64,000 nucleotides of DNA from Collinsella sp. Lineage in GTDB: Bacteria; Actinomycetota; Coriobacteriia; Coriobacteriales; Coriobacteriaceae. The notes under the pieces were generated by a model. That model made no database searches, was not told the DNA's origin, and worked only from the letters and a program-made list of their open reading frames with translations. The DNA lies in the NCBI GenBank assembly GCA_019425015.1, contig JAHYYJ010000013.1, positions 5,075 to 69,074 of the forward strand. The letters are read 5' to 3'. Below are positions 22,199 to 31,433 of this stretch, in pieces. The position numbers were made by a program, and so were the translations under genes. Each line of letters begins with the position of its first letter. The first letter of the stretch is position 1.

Positions 22199-22292
22199 GG
22201 CTCGGCTTTGCCGAGCCCTTATATGGTGAGGCCGGAGCCAAGGCTCCGGCCTCACACAATTCCCTATCAGATTAAGCGAGCGATCAGGGAAT
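22199..22292. repeat. Three consecutive simple palindromes
   Basis: GGCTCGGC-TTT-GCCGAGCC (22199-22217), a perfect 14-bp palindrome GTGAGGCCGGAGCC with a 2-base loop (22226-22255), and ATTCCCT..TC / GA.CAGGGAAT (22258-22292). Together with C and D these make five inverted repeats in the 590-base gap between tRNA-Leu and oppF. I see no gene in this gap. Confidence 0.6.
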
Positions 22293-22318
22293 CGCACTCC
22301 CCCTGCCGAGTTAACGTA

Positions 22319-22445
22319 GGGCCCGCCCTGGTGTTACTTTTCAGAACACTCCGCAGGACGCAAGAAACCCCCGCCGCACGAAGTGTGAAGCGGGGGTTTC
22401 TTGCATGTCCGAGGACGTTCTGAAAAGAAACACCAGGGCGGGCCC
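22319..22445. repeat. Nested palindrome D (family I), oppF-proximal
   Basis: Outer arms of 29 bp with one mismatch (22319-22347 and 22417-22445). Inner arms of 14 bp (CAAGAAACCCCCGC, 22361-22374, complement 22390-22403), exactly concentric at 22382. The inner helix, with its A/T edge, may also terminate transcription of the opp operon, whose last stop lies 17 bases away. Internal-loop strands are shared with palindrome C. Confidence 0.8.
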
Positions 22446-22461
22446 GGACGAGAACAACCGA

Positions 22462-23490
22462 CTACAGGTCGATGTGCGATTCCTTGATCGGGAACGGCTC
22501 GGCGAAGTGGCACGCGCAGCAGTGGCCCGGTGCGACTTCCTTAAACTCAGGAAGCTTCTCGGAGCAGATGCCCTGTGCGATCGGGCAGCGCGTGTGGAAA
22601 CGGCAGCCGGTCGGCGGATCCAGCGGCGACGGCGGATCGCCAGCGAGGATGATGCGCTTACGGGTCTTCTGGATATCCGGATCGGGCACCGGCACGGCAG
22701 ACAGCAGCGACTGCGTGTACGGGTGGTGCGGCTCACTGTAGAGCGTCTTCCAGTCCGAAACCTCGACCATCTTGCCCAGGTACATAACGGCAACGCGATC
22801 GGAGATGTGCTGCACGACAGAGAGGTCGTGAGCAATGAAGAGATAAGCCGTACCGAACTTGTCCTGGAGCTCCTTCAGCAGGTTCAGAACCTGGGCCTGA
22901 ATGGAAACGTCAAGTGCAGAGACCGGCTCGTCGCAGATGATCAGCTTGGGCTTCAGAGCGAACGCGCGGGCGATGCCGACACGCTGACGCTGGCCACCCG
23001 AGAACTCGTGCGGATAGCGGTTGATGTGCTCGGGGTTCAGACCGACGACGTCCAGCAGCTCGCGGACGCGCTCGATACGCTCTTCCTTGGTGCCCACGCC
23101 ATGAATGGTCATGGGCTCAGAGACAATCTCGCCGATGGTCATGCGAGGGTTCAGCGAAGCATAGGGGTCCTGGAAGATGAACTGCATCTCGCGACGCATA
23201 TCCTTGATCTCATGCTTGCTCATCTCGGCAACATCTTTGCCCTGGAAGAACACTTTGCCAGCCGTCGGCTTGGTCAGGCGCATGATGGTGCGGCCCGTGG
23301 TGGACTTACCGCAACCAGACTCGCCGACCAGGCCAAAGGTTTCGCCCGGATAAATCTCGAACGAAATGTCATTCACAGCAGAGACGACACGCTTGGAGAA
23401 GCGCTTGGCGAACATGCCGGACTCAGCGGGAAACTCCTTAGAGAGGTGCTCGACCTTCAGCAGCGGAGTACGCTCGTTGGTATCTGCCAT
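22462..23490 (-). CDS. oppF: Oligopeptide ABC transporter ATP-binding protein (OppF type)
   Basis: 342 residues. Walker A GESGCGKST, signature LSGGQRQR (here FSGGQRQRVGIARA), Walker B LIICDEPVSALD, and the C-terminal peptide-transporter extension with PTGCRFHTRCP that is typical of oligopeptide/dipeptide ATPases. It energises import with OppD. The start codon overlaps the oppD stop (TAATG), so translation is coupled. Last gene of the oppABCDF order; palindrome D follows its stop. Confidence 0.9.
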   Translation of the reverse strand: MADTNERTPLLKVEHLSKEFPAESGMFAKRFSKRVVSAVNDISFEIYPGETFGLVGESGCGKSTTGRTIMRLTKPTAGKVFFQGKDVAEMSKHEIKDMRREMQFIFQDPYASLNPRMTIGEIVSEPMTIHGVGTKEERIERVRELLDVVGLNPEHINRYPHEFSGGQRQRVGIARAFALKPKLIICDEPVSALDVSIQAQVLNLLKELQDKFGTAYLFIAHDLSVVQHISDRVAVMYLGKMVEVSDWKTLYSEPHHPYTQSLLSAVPVPDPDIQKTRKRIILAGDPPSPLDPPTGCRFHTRCPIAQGICSEKLPEFKEVAPGHCCACHFAEPFPIKESHIDL

Positions 23491-24581
23491 TACGCCTCGC
23501 CTCCCTTCTTGGAATCCTTGCGGGTACGGGACGTCTCAGGAGCGTTCTTGAGGAACTCGGGGTCACCGGAGTAGTGGCACGCAGAGTAGTGACCAGACTC
23601 GGTGACAACGCGCTCGGGGCGCTGCTTGCGGCACTTGTCCGTCGCATAGGGGCAACGAGGAGAGAAGACGCAGCCCTCAGGCAGATTCATGAGCGAAGGC
23701 GGGTTGCCGTGAATCGGCGTCAGCGGCTTCTTCTCCTCGATGGCCTGCTCCGGAATGGAGCGGATAAGACCCCAGGTGTAGGGATGGCGGCTCTCGTAGA
23801 AGATTTCCTCAGCAGTACCGAACTCGACGGGACGGCCGGCGTACATAACCATGATCTTATCGGCCATATCGGCGACGACGCCCAGGTCATGGGTAATCAT
23901 GATAATGGCGTTGCCGTTCTTCTCCTGCATTTCCTGCATCAGCTCAATAATCTGAGCCTGGATGGTAACGTCCAGAGCAGTCGTGGGCTCATCGGCAATC
24001 AGGATATCGGGATCGCAGGCAAGCGCCATGGCAATCATGACGCGCTGACGCATGCCACCAGAGAACTGGTGCGGATACTCGTTGACGCGCTTCTCGGGCT
24101 CGGGAATGCCAACGAGGTCCAAAAGCTCGGTGGCTCGCTTGAGCGCCTCCTGCTTGGAGTAGCCACGGTGCAGACGAAGTCCCTCGCCCACCTGCTTGCC
24201 GATCTTATAGACCGGGTTCAGGGAGGTCATAGGATCCTGGAAGATCATCGCGATATCGTTGCCGCGAATATGCTGCATTTCTTCCTCGGTCATCTCGAGG
24301 ATCGAACGACCGCGGTAGCGAACGTCGCCGCCCTCAATCTTTCCCGGAGGCATCGAGATGAGACCCATGATGGTCATGGCGGTCACGGACTTACCAGAGC
24401 CGGACTCACCGACGACACCCAGGGTCTCACCGCGATCGAGCGTGTAGGACACACCGTCGACGGCGCGAACGACGCCATCCTCGGTGTGGAAATACATCTT
24501 AAGGTCATCGACCTCGAGCAGATGCTGGCCCTCGGGAACCGGCTGGTCCTTCAGGTCCACATAGTTCTTGTTCTTCTTCAT
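23490..24581 (-). CDS. oppD: Oligopeptide ABC transporter ATP-binding protein (OppD type)
   Basis: 363 residues. Walker A GESGSGKSV, signature FSGGMRQRVMIA, Walker B ILIADEPTTALD, and a Cys-bearing C-terminal extension (GCVFSPRCPYATDKC) typical of OppD, which in some members binds an Fe-S cluster. Pairs with OppF on the inner membrane face. Begins 2 bases after oppC ends, with AAGGATG overlapping the start region. Confidence 0.9.
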   Translation of the reverse strand: MKKNKNYVDLKDQPVPEGQHLLEVDDLKMYFHTEDGVVRAVDGVSYTLDRGETLGVVGESGSGKSVTAMTIMGLISMPPGKIEGGDVRYRGRSILEMTEEEMQHIRGNDIAMIFQDPMTSLNPVYKIGKQVGEGLRLHRGYSKQEALKRATELLDLVGIPEPEKRVNEYPHQFSGGMRQRVMIAMALACDPDILIADEPTTALDVTIQAQIIELMQEMQEKNGNAIIMITHDLGVVADMADKIMVMYAGRPVEFGTAEEIFYESRHPYTWGLIRSIPEQAIEEKKPLTPIHGNPPSLMNLPEGCVFSPRCPYATDKCRKQRPERVVTESGHYSACHYSGDPEFLKNAPETSRTRKDSKKGGEA

Positions 24582-24583
24582 CC

Positions 24584-25519
24584 TTATGCGTCCTTCATCT
24601 TGACGTCGAGGGCGTCGCGCAGACCGTCACCCAGCAGGGTGAAGGCGAGCACCGTCGAGAGAATTGCCAGACCGGGCATGATCATCATCCAGGGAGCAGT
24701 CAGAAGATACTGCTGACCGTCCTGAATCATGGAGCCCCACGAAGGCGTAGGCGGGATAACGCCCATGCCGAGGAAGGACAGGGCAGACTCGGTCAGAATG
24801 GCGCCACCAATGTTCATGGTCGCATAGACCACGATAGAAGCAACGGAGTTCGGGAAGATATGGCGCATAACGATACGCGCATCGGATGCACCCATAGCGC
24901 GAGCGGCGTCAACATAATCGTTCTCTTTGACCGTTAGGATCGCAGATCGGAAGACACGGGCAATCGAGGGCCAGCCGAGAATGCCGATGGCGATAAAGAC
25001 ATTCTGAAGACCACGACCGATAACGGCAATCATGGCAACAACGAACAGCACGTACGGGAACGCCAGGAAGATGTCCGCACAGCGCATGATGATCGTATCC
25101 CAGATGCCGCCATAGAAACCGGCCAGGGCGCCCATGACCAGACCGATCACCGTAGAGATGGCGGTGGCCATAATACCGACGGAAAGCGAAACGCGTGCAC
25201 CGTAGATAACACGGACGAGAATGTCACGACCAAGAGAGTCGGTGCCAAACGGGTGCTCGGCACACGGAGCCAGCAGCGAAGTCTCGGCCATGGTGGTCGA
25301 GTCAGAAGCCGTAGGAGAGCCGAGCCAGGGCTTAGCCCACAGATCGGCGGTCAGGGCGACCACAACAACGATGATGATCCAGCAGACACCGATAACGGCG
25401 AGCTTGTTCTTACGAAGACGCTTAAAAGCGTCGCCCCACAGCGTGCGGGACTTGGCGGGAGCAGATGCGGCCTTGGTGGCGGTAGCCTGCTCCTGAGACT
25501 GAGAATCAGTTTCCTGCAT
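24584..25519 (-). CDS. oppC: Oligopeptide ABC transporter permease (OppC type)
   Basis: 311 residues with a cytosolic N-terminus (~40 residues, rich in Gln/Ala), a first membrane helix (VIGVCWIIIVVVVALTA) and five more helices after a periplasmic loop. The EAA motif lies in ARAMGASDARIVMRHIFPNS. GTDSLGRD and the final region are typical of OppC/DppC. ATG 25519 follows GGGAGG. Works with OppB. Confidence 0.9.
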   Translation of the reverse strand: MQETDSQSQEQATATKAASAPAKSRTLWGDAFKRLRKNKLAVIGVCWIIIVVVVALTADLWAKPWLGSPTASDSTTMAETSLLAPCAEHPFGTDSLGRDILVRVIYGARVSLSVGIMATAISTVIGLVMGALAGFYGGIWDTIIMRCADIFLAFPYVLFVVAMIAVIGRGLQNVFIAIGILGWPSIARVFRSAILTVKENDYVDAARAMGASDARIVMRHIFPNSVASIVVYATMNIGGAILTESALSFLGMGVIPPTPSWGSMIQDGQQYLLTAPWMMIMPGLAILSTVLAFTLLGDGLRDALDVKMKDA

Positions 25520-25533
25520 GAGACGTACCTCCC

Positions 25534-26571
25534 TTAGGCCTTATCCGACGGACCGCCAAGGCGGATGCGCGGGTCGAGGAATGCATAGCTAATGTCGACG
25601 AGCAGGTTGATCACCATAACGACGACAACAATGAGCGTAACGCCGCCCATAACGATGGGCCAGTCGCGCATGCTAATGGCGCGGTAGACCTCGAAGCCGA
25701 TGCCGGGCCAGTTAAAGACCGTCTCGGTCAGGATGGCGCCCGAAAGCATGCCGCCGAAGTCGACACCAATATAGGTAACGACGGGGATGAGTGCATTCTT
25801 AAGCGCATGCTTGATAATGATCGCGCGATTGGAGAGACCCTTGGCCTTTGCCGTACGGATGTAATCCTGGTTCATGACGTCAAGCAGCTGCGAGCGCATA
25901 ATGCGGGCGGCATAAGCGGTCGAAACCGAAGCCAGCGTAATGGTCGGAAGCACATAGTGCATCCAATCCTGATACTGAGAGCTGGAACCGCCGGCACCCG
26001 AGATCGGCATGGAGAATGCACCGCCCGTGGCGTCCTTGAGAATGACGCCAAAGAACAGCTGCAGCAACATACCGAGCCAGAAGGCCGGGACGGCAACGAG
26101 AATCGACGTGGTAAGCGTTACCAAAATATCCCAGAAGGAATAACGCTTAACCGCCGAAATGATACCCGCACCGATACCCATGATTGCCTCGAGCACGATA
26201 GCGCACGCGGCAAGTTTGACCGTATACGGATACTTCTGGGCAAAGATATCCGTAACCGGCAGCTTGCGCTGGTACGAATTGCCCAGATCGCCATGAAGCA
26301 GGCCGTTCATGTAATACAAATAACGGTCCACGAGCGACGTTTGAACGGGATCGCCGTTCTCGTCAAGGATCGCGTTGCCGTCCTCGTCCGCCTGGACCAG
26401 GTGATAGCGAACGCGAAGCTGAAGCTCCACCTCGGGGGACAGAGCCTTGTCTCCACCGATCAGCTTGATCGGATCTCCCGGCACGATATTCTGGAGGGCG
26501 AACAGAATCAGCGTAACGCCCAAAAACACCGGGATGAACTGAAGCACACGTTTAACGATGTACTTACCCAT
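25534..26571 (-). CDS. oppB: Oligopeptide ABC transporter permease (OppB type)
   Basis: 345 residues, six predicted membrane helices, starting MGKYIVKRVLQFIPVFLGVT, the standard OppB opening. EAA motif in TAKAKGLSNRAIIIKHALKNA. A periplasmic loop of about 70 residues after helix 1 (VRYHLVQADEDGNAILDENG region) is longer than in DppB proteins. ATG 26571 follows GGGGAG. Separated from the upstream binding-protein gene by a hairpin. Confidence 0.9.
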   Translation of the reverse strand: MGKYIVKRVLQFIPVFLGVTLILFALQNIVPGDPIKLIGGDKALSPEVELQLRVRYHLVQADEDGNAILDENGDPVQTSLVDRYLYYMNGLLHGDLGNSYQRKLPVTDIFAQKYPYTVKLAACAIVLEAIMGIGAGIISAVKRYSFWDILVTLTTSILVAVPAFWLGMLLQLFFGVILKDATGGAFSMPISGAGGSSSQYQDWMHYVLPTITLASVSTAYAARIMRSQLLDVMNQDYIRTAKAKGLSNRAIIIKHALKNALIPVVTYIGVDFGGMLSGAILTETVFNWPGIGFEVYRAISMRDWPIVMGGVTLIVVVVMVINLLVDISYAFLDPRIRLGGPSDKA

Positions 26572-26601
26572 ACCACTCCCCTATCTAGGGATTAACCTAA
26601 A

Positions 26602-26631
26602 TGGGATGCCGATCGCCAGACCGGCATCCCA
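26602..26631. repeat. Hairpin between oppA and oppB
   Basis: TGGGATGCCG pairs with CGGCATCCCA. It sits in the 157-base gap after the binding-protein gene, where such hairpins protect the upstream message or attenuate transcription so that the binding protein is made in excess. Confidence 0.6.
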
Positions 26632-26728
26632 AAATAACCATCAGCCAGTTTACCCCAGGTTAGGGAGAACTGTATGTTTCCCATGAGGTCTACGTAAATA
26701 CTTGACCCTCACGGAAGCTGCAAAACCC

Positions 26729-28405
26729 TTAGGCGAGCTCGGCGGTACCCAGATCGGCGTGCTTCTGCGGATCAACATAGAGATGCTTGACGCGGTCAGA
26801 GCCAGCGATGGTGTGCGTGTAGAACATCACCGGGATAACCGGGCAGTCAGCAGCGACCATGGCGTCGGCCTCCCGCATCTTGGCGATGCGCTCCTCGTCA
26901 TCAACCGTGGTGCGGGCCTCGTCGACCTTGGCATCGAACTCGGGGTTGCTGTAACCGGAGCGGTTGTCGCCACCGAGGGAGTCGGAGTGGAACAGCGGGT
27001 ACAGGAAGTTGTCCATGATCGGGTAATCGGCGATCCAGCCCAGACGGCCGAACTGATAGTTGAAGTTCTGATACTGCTCGAGCAGGGCAGACCACTCAGG
27101 GGTATCGGAGACAGCGGTAACGCCAACCTTGGCGAGGTCGCCGATGATGGACTCCATGATCTCCTTGTGACCACCGTCCTGGTTGTAGGAAAGGGTCACG
27201 CTAATGCCACGATCGCCGTTAGCGCCAGCGGGAGCGACCTTGTCGAGGTACTCGTTAGCCTTGTCGACGTCATAGGCGCAGAACTCCCATGCGCCCTCCT
27301 TGTAGCCGGCGATTCCCGGAGGAACGATGCCGTCGGCGGGGGTACGGGTACCCTTGAAGATGGTCTTGCAGATGGCCTCACGGTTGATGGCCAGGGAGAT
27401 GCCCTTGCGCAGGTCGGCGTTATTGAACGGCTCGGCCGTGGTGTTGCAGGTCAGATAGTACGTGGAAGGCTCGGCACCGAGCAGCATATGCTCGCCGTCA
27501 CCCATGGTGTAGCCGTCCTTGGACTCGCCACGGTCCTTCTTGGCGGCGTCAATCTGAGCAACGGGAACGTCGCAGACATCGAGGTTACCGGCCTGGAACT
27601 CCTTGTAAGCGGTCTCCATGTCCTTGATGACCTGGAAGTGGATGCCATCGATCTTGGCCTTGTCGCCATAGTAATCGTCAAACTTCTTGAGGTTGATCTC
27701 CTGGCCATCCTCCCACTTACCGTCCATCATGAACGGGCCGTTACCGACCGGGGCAAGGTAGAAGCTCTTGACATCGGACTCGGCGCACTCGGGAACCGGG
27801 GACAGAGCCGGGTGAGAGGCGACGAAGGGGAAGTCGGCGTAAGCGGAAGACAGCTTGACGACGAGGGTCTCATCGTCGGGGCAAGTAACACCGCTGAGCT
27901 CGGTAGCGTTGCCGGCAAGCAGATCGTCATAGCCCTCAACCATGGAAAGGTGATAGGAGACCTCGGAAGGACCATACTCGGTGGCGATGGCCGACTTGGT
28001 GTTGACTAGACGCTCCCAACCGAGCTTGAAGGACTTGGAGGTAACGTCGTCACCGTTGTGGAACTTAGCCTTCTTGATCTTGAAGGTGAACTCGGTGGCG
28101 TCGTCGTTAGCCTCAAAGGACTCGCAAGCCAGCGGAACGATCTCGCCCTTCTCGGGGTCGTACTCCGTCAGAGCGTCGAAGAGCTGGTACTCGACCTGAG
28201 TGCCCTGATCCTCCTGGACGTTGTAGGGGTCGATGCAGACCGGGTTGTTGATGTAGAAGTTCAGCGTCGAACCGGACTCAGAACCGGAAGCGTCGCCGCC
28301 CTTCTTGCCGCATGCGGCAAGAAAAGCCATGGAGCTCGCAGCGAGGGTGCCGCCAACAAAGGCGCGACGACCCATAACGGGCTGGTGGAACATAGAATCA
28401 GCCAT
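26729..28405 (-). CDS. oppA: Oligopeptide-binding lipoprotein (OppA type)
   Basis: 558 residues, SBP_bac_5 family. The signal has twin arginines (MGRRAFVGGT) and a lipobox FLAAC, so it is predicted to be a Tat-exported lipoprotein anchored by the Cys at about residue 32. The mature part has the family pattern around FNNADLRKGISLAINR and a C-terminal region with aromatic residues lining the peptide pocket. ATG 28405 follows AAGGAGG. First gene of the oppABCDF operon; a hairpin leader lies upstream. Ligand not deducible beyond peptide-like. Confidence 0.88.
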   Translation of the reverse strand: MADSMFHQPVMGRRAFVGGTLAASSMAFLAACGKKGGDASGSESGSTLNFYINNPVCIDPYNVQEDQGTQVEYQLFDALTEYDPEKGEIVPLACESFEANDDATEFTFKIKKAKFHNGDDVTSKSFKLGWERLVNTKSAIATEYGPSEVSYHLSMVEGYDDLLAGNATELSGVTCPDDETLVVKLSSAYADFPFVASHPALSPVPECAESDVKSFYLAPVGNGPFMMDGKWEDGQEINLKKFDDYYGDKAKIDGIHFQVIKDMETAYKEFQAGNLDVCDVPVAQIDAAKKDRGESKDGYTMGDGEHMLLGAEPSTYYLTCNTTAEPFNNADLRKGISLAINREAICKTIFKGTRTPADGIVPPGIAGYKEGAWEFCAYDVDKANEYLDKVAPAGANGDRGISVTLSYNQDGGHKEIMESIIGDLAKVGVTAVSDTPEWSALLEQYQNFNYQFGRLGWIADYPIMDNFLYPLFHSDSLGGDNRSGYSNPEFDAKVDEARTTVDDEERIAKMREADAMVAADCPVIPVMFYTHTIAGSDRVKHLYVDPQKHADLGTAELA

Positions 28406-28483
28406 GCCATCCTCCTTATGAGATAGGACAAAGTGAATTCGGCCGGGCAACGTCGAGACAGCCCAATCGAACCATTCAAACGC

Positions 28484-28518
28484 GGTCCGCCGTTATGGCT
28501 GGTTATGCAGTGCGGACC
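28484..28518. promoter_or_regulatory. Hairpin with CATAAC repeats in the oppA leader
   Basis: GGTCCGC pairs with GCGGACC across 21 bases that contain two CATAAC repeats. It lies about 80 bases before the oppA start, where it could be an operator or an attenuating leader helix. A weak A/T -10-like stretch lies further upstream near 28545. Confidence 0.4.
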
Positions 28519-28644
28519 AACGTTTCGCAATACAGTAGCGCATTTTATGCACAATATGGCGCTAATTCTGGTTAACGGTCGAGAATTTCTTTAGTTGGGC
28601 GAAGTATGTGGGGATTTTTTGACCCTGTTACAAACATGTAAACA

Positions 28645-28675
28645 AAAAGGGTCCCGCACAAAGCTGAACCCTTTT
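28645..28675 (-). terminator. Terminator of secG
   Basis: AAAAGGGT ... ACCCTTTT stem with internal mismatches; T-run on the minus strand. Lies just downstream of the secG stop. Confidence 0.7.
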
Positions 28676-28697
28676 CATGCATATATGCGACACGAGC

Positions 28698-28952
28698 TTA
28701 GTAGCCCACGATGCCCTGCGGGAAGAAGAACATGCACAGCACGACGCACACGGCAAACACAACAGCCATGATAACGGTCAGGCGATCGAGGTTCTGCTCC
28801 ATGACGCCCGTGGCAGAGCTGGAGTTATACAGCGAGCTAGCGATCATATCCGAAACGCCGGTGCCCTTACCGGAGTGCATCAGAACGAGAATCGTCAGCG
28901 CCACGGCAGAAACAGCCCAAACGACAAACAGAAGAATCTGGAACGGACCCAT
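28698..28952 (-). CDS. secG: SecG preprotein translocase subunit
   Basis: 84 residues, two hydrophobic helices (about 5-25 and 58-78) with the SecG linker between them (HSGKGTGVSDMIASSLYNSSSATG). Part of the SecYEG channel. ATG 28952 follows AAGGAG at 7 bases; a TTG two codons earlier is less likely. It lies downstream of the glycolytic operon, a common arrangement, but has the gpmI terminator in between. Confidence 0.92.
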   Translation of the reverse strand: MGPFQILLFVVWAVSAVALTILVLMHSGKGTGVSDMIASSLYNSSSATGVMEQNLDRLTVIMAVVFAVCVVLCMFFFPQGIVGY

Positions 28953-29017
28953 AGACAAGCTCCTTAATAGAACAATTCAAACTCCAGTACTGTACCACAA
29001 TCCCCAACACTCCCCAT

Positions 29018-29048
29018 CTGCCATTTGGGGACGGAGTAGAAATGGCAG
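29018..29048. repeat. Inverted repeat in the secG leader region
   Basis: CTGCCATTT and AAATGGCAG are a perfect 9-base pair of arms around a 13-base GC-rich loop, between the gpmI terminator and secG. Could be a regulator site or part of the secG leader; no promoter hexamers are clear. Confidence 0.4.
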
Positions 29049-29054
29049 AAATAC

Positions 29055-29090
29055 CAAAAGGGGGTCGTCCGGTTGTGGACAACCCCCTTA
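29055..29090 (-). terminator. Terminator of the glycolytic operon (after gpmI)
   Basis: AAGGGGGTTGTCC pairs with GGAC.ACCCCCTT and is followed by TTTTGG on the minus strand, about 25 bases after the gpmI stop. Confidence 0.85.
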
Positions 29091-29114
29091 CTAGAAAACG
29101 GTATTTGTTTTCTC

Positions 29115-30668
29115 TTAGGCCTCGGTTGCGAGCACGCGGCCCGTCATCTCGGTGGAAGGCTCCAGACCAGCCATGGTGAGCATAGTCGGGGCGATATCGG
29201 AGAGACGACCGTCCTCGATACCGGTGAGCTGTGCCTTCTCATCAACGATGATGAACGGCACACGGTTGGTGGTGTGAGCCGTGAACGGATGCTTGGAACC
29301 GTCGGAAGCAACGTCAAACATGTGGTCGGCGTTGCCGTGGTCGGCGGTGATCAGCGCAAAGCCACCCTTGGCGAGAATCGCCGGGACAACCTTGGACAAG
29401 GCATCGTCAACAGCCTCGACAGCCTTAACGGCGGCGTCGAAGACACCGGTGTGACCAACCATGTCGCAGTTCGCGAAGTTCACTATGTAGAAATCAGCGC
29501 GATCCTCGTTAATAGCGGCGACGAGCTTCTCGGTAACCTCGGGAGCGCTCATCTCAGGCTGCAGATCGTAGGTAGCGACCTTGGGGGAAGCGACGAGCAC
29601 GCGCTCCTCGCCCTCCTTGGGCTCCTCGATGCCGCCGTTGAGGAAGAACGTCACGTGTGCGTACTTCTCGGTCTCGGCGGTGTGCAGCTGCTTCAGGCCA
29701 TTGGCGGCGATAACGTCGGCCAGGACGTTCTCGGGGAACGTCTTGGGGAAGGCGACCTCGACGTCAAACGTCGGATCGTACTCGGTCATCGTCACAAAGT
29801 GCGAAAGCTTGATCTGCTCGCGCTCAAAGCCGTCGAACTCCTTGTCCGTGAACACGCGAGTCATCTGACGAGCGCGGTCGGGACGGAAGTTGAAGAAGAT
29901 GGCCGCGTCGCCCTCGTGGATGCCCTCGTTGTGGGCAGCGAAGGGCTCGACGAACTCATCGCCGCGCGGATCCTTCTCGTAGTAGGCCTTGATACCGGCC
30001 ACGGGATCGGTATCGGCATCGGATGCATTGACCATGACGTCGTAGGCGCGCTGGATGCGCTCCCAACGGTTGTCGCGGTCCATGGCCCAATAACGGCCCG
30101 AGACGGTAGCAACGCGAGCGTCGCAACCGGTCTCCTCGGAAATCTTGGCCAAGAAAGCGCAGAACTCGCTCATGTAGCCGGCACCGGACTGCGGGTCGAC
30201 ATCGCGACCATCCATAAAGGCATGGACGCGAACGGTCTTGACGCCATGCTCGGCAGCCATCTTGACCAGGGCCTCGACATGGTTCATGTGAGAATGAACG
30301 CCGCCGGGGCTCATAAGGCCCATGAGGTGCAGGGTCTTGCCTTCGGCCTTGACATCGTCCATAGCCTTAACGAAGACCTCGTTCTTGGCGATAGAGCCGT
30401 CCTTGATAGCGTTATTGATGCGCGAAAGCTCCTGGAACACGATGCGGCCGGCACCGATGTTGAGGTGGCCTACCTCGGAGTTGCCCATCTGACCGTCGGG
30501 GAGGCCCACGTCCTCGCCCGAAGCACCGAGCGTTGTGTGAGGATACTTCTCGTACAGGCTATCAAGGAAGGGCGTCTTGGCAGCGGCGACGGCGTTCTCG
30601 CCATCGGCCGGAGCCAGGCCACAGCCGTCCATGATGATCAGAAGTGCAGGAAGATGACGCTGTGCCAT
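29115..30668 (-). CDS. gpmI: 2,3-bisphosphoglycerate-independent phosphoglycerate mutase
   Basis: 517 residues, normal length. The Mn/phosphoserine motif is near the start (MDGCGLAPADGENA; then GQMGNSEVGHLNIGAGR with the catalytic Ser), and the C-terminal metal residues are in ITADHGNADHM. Interconverts 3- and 2-phosphoglycerate. Starts 5 bases after tpiA ends, so it is the last gene of pgk-tpiA-gpmI. Confidence 0.95.
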   Translation of the reverse strand: MAQRHLPALLIIMDGCGLAPADGENAVAAAKTPFLDSLYEKYPHTTLGASGEDVGLPDGQMGNSEVGHLNIGAGRIVFQELSRINNAIKDGSIAKNEVFVKAMDDVKAEGKTLHLMGLMSPGGVHSHMNHVEALVKMAAEHGVKTVRVHAFMDGRDVDPQSGAGYMSEFCAFLAKISEETGCDARVATVSGRYWAMDRDNRWERIQRAYDVMVNASDADTDPVAGIKAYYEKDPRGDEFVEPFAAHNEGIHEGDAAIFFNFRPDRARQMTRVFTDKEFDGFEREQIKLSHFVTMTEYDPTFDVEVAFPKTFPENVLADVIAANGLKQLHTAETEKYAHVTFFLNGGIEEPKEGEERVLVASPKVATYDLQPEMSAPEVTEKLVAAINEDRADFYIVNFANCDMVGHTGVFDAAVKAVEAVDDALSKVVPAILAKGGFALITADHGNADHMFDVASDGSKHPFTAHTTNRVPFIIVDEKAQLTGIEDGRLSDIAPTMLTMAGLEPSTEMTGRVLATEA

Positions 30669-30673
30669 ATGTC

Positions 30674-31433
30674 CTACTCGCCTGCCTTAACGACCATAGA
30701 GGCGAAGTCGGCAGCCTTGAGCGAAGCGCCGCCCACGAGGGCGCCGTCAACGTCGGGCTTGGCGACGAGCTCGGCGATGTTGCCGGGCTTCGCGGAACCG
30801 CCGTAGAGAACGCGGATGCCGTTGGCGAGCTCCTCGCCGAACATCTCCTTGAGGGTCTCACGGATAGCGCCGCAGACCTCCTGAGCGTCCTCGGCGGTAG
30901 CGGTCTTGCCGGTGCCGATAGCCCAGATGGGCTCGTAGGCGACAACGACCTGCTTGGGGCAAGTGATCTCGAGACCCTCGAGACCGGCCTTGACCTGGTT
31001 CACGACGTGCTCGACATAGGTGCCAGCCTCGCGGACCTCGAGGGACTCGCCGCAGCAGAAGACGGGAACAAGACCGGCGGCAACGAGGGCCTTGGCCTTC
31101 TTGTTCTGGTCCTCGTCGGTCTCATGGAAGTAGTCGCGACGCTCGGAGTGACCGATGATGCAGTAGGTGCAGCCAGCAGACTTGAGCATGTCGCAAGAGG
31201 ACTCACCGGTGAAGGCACCCTTGGCCTCCCAGTACACGTTCTGTGCACCGAGGGCGATGGGGGCAGCCTGAATGCGGTCATGAACCGTGGTGATGTCAAT
31301 GGTCGGAGGGCAGACGAGCACCTCGACGCCAGCCGGAACCTCGGGCAGAGCCTGAGCCAGCTCGTCGGCGAGCTTGGCGGCCTCGGCGACGTCGTTGTTC
31401 ATCTTCCAGTTACCAGCGATAAGAAGAGTGCGA

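Noticed and set aside
22013..22445. Invertible promoter (phase-variable switch) bounded by inverted repeats
   Set aside because: Each element is centrally symmetric with its own inner palindrome, and no promoter lies between the arms; inversion would change little. No site-specific recombinase gene is near.
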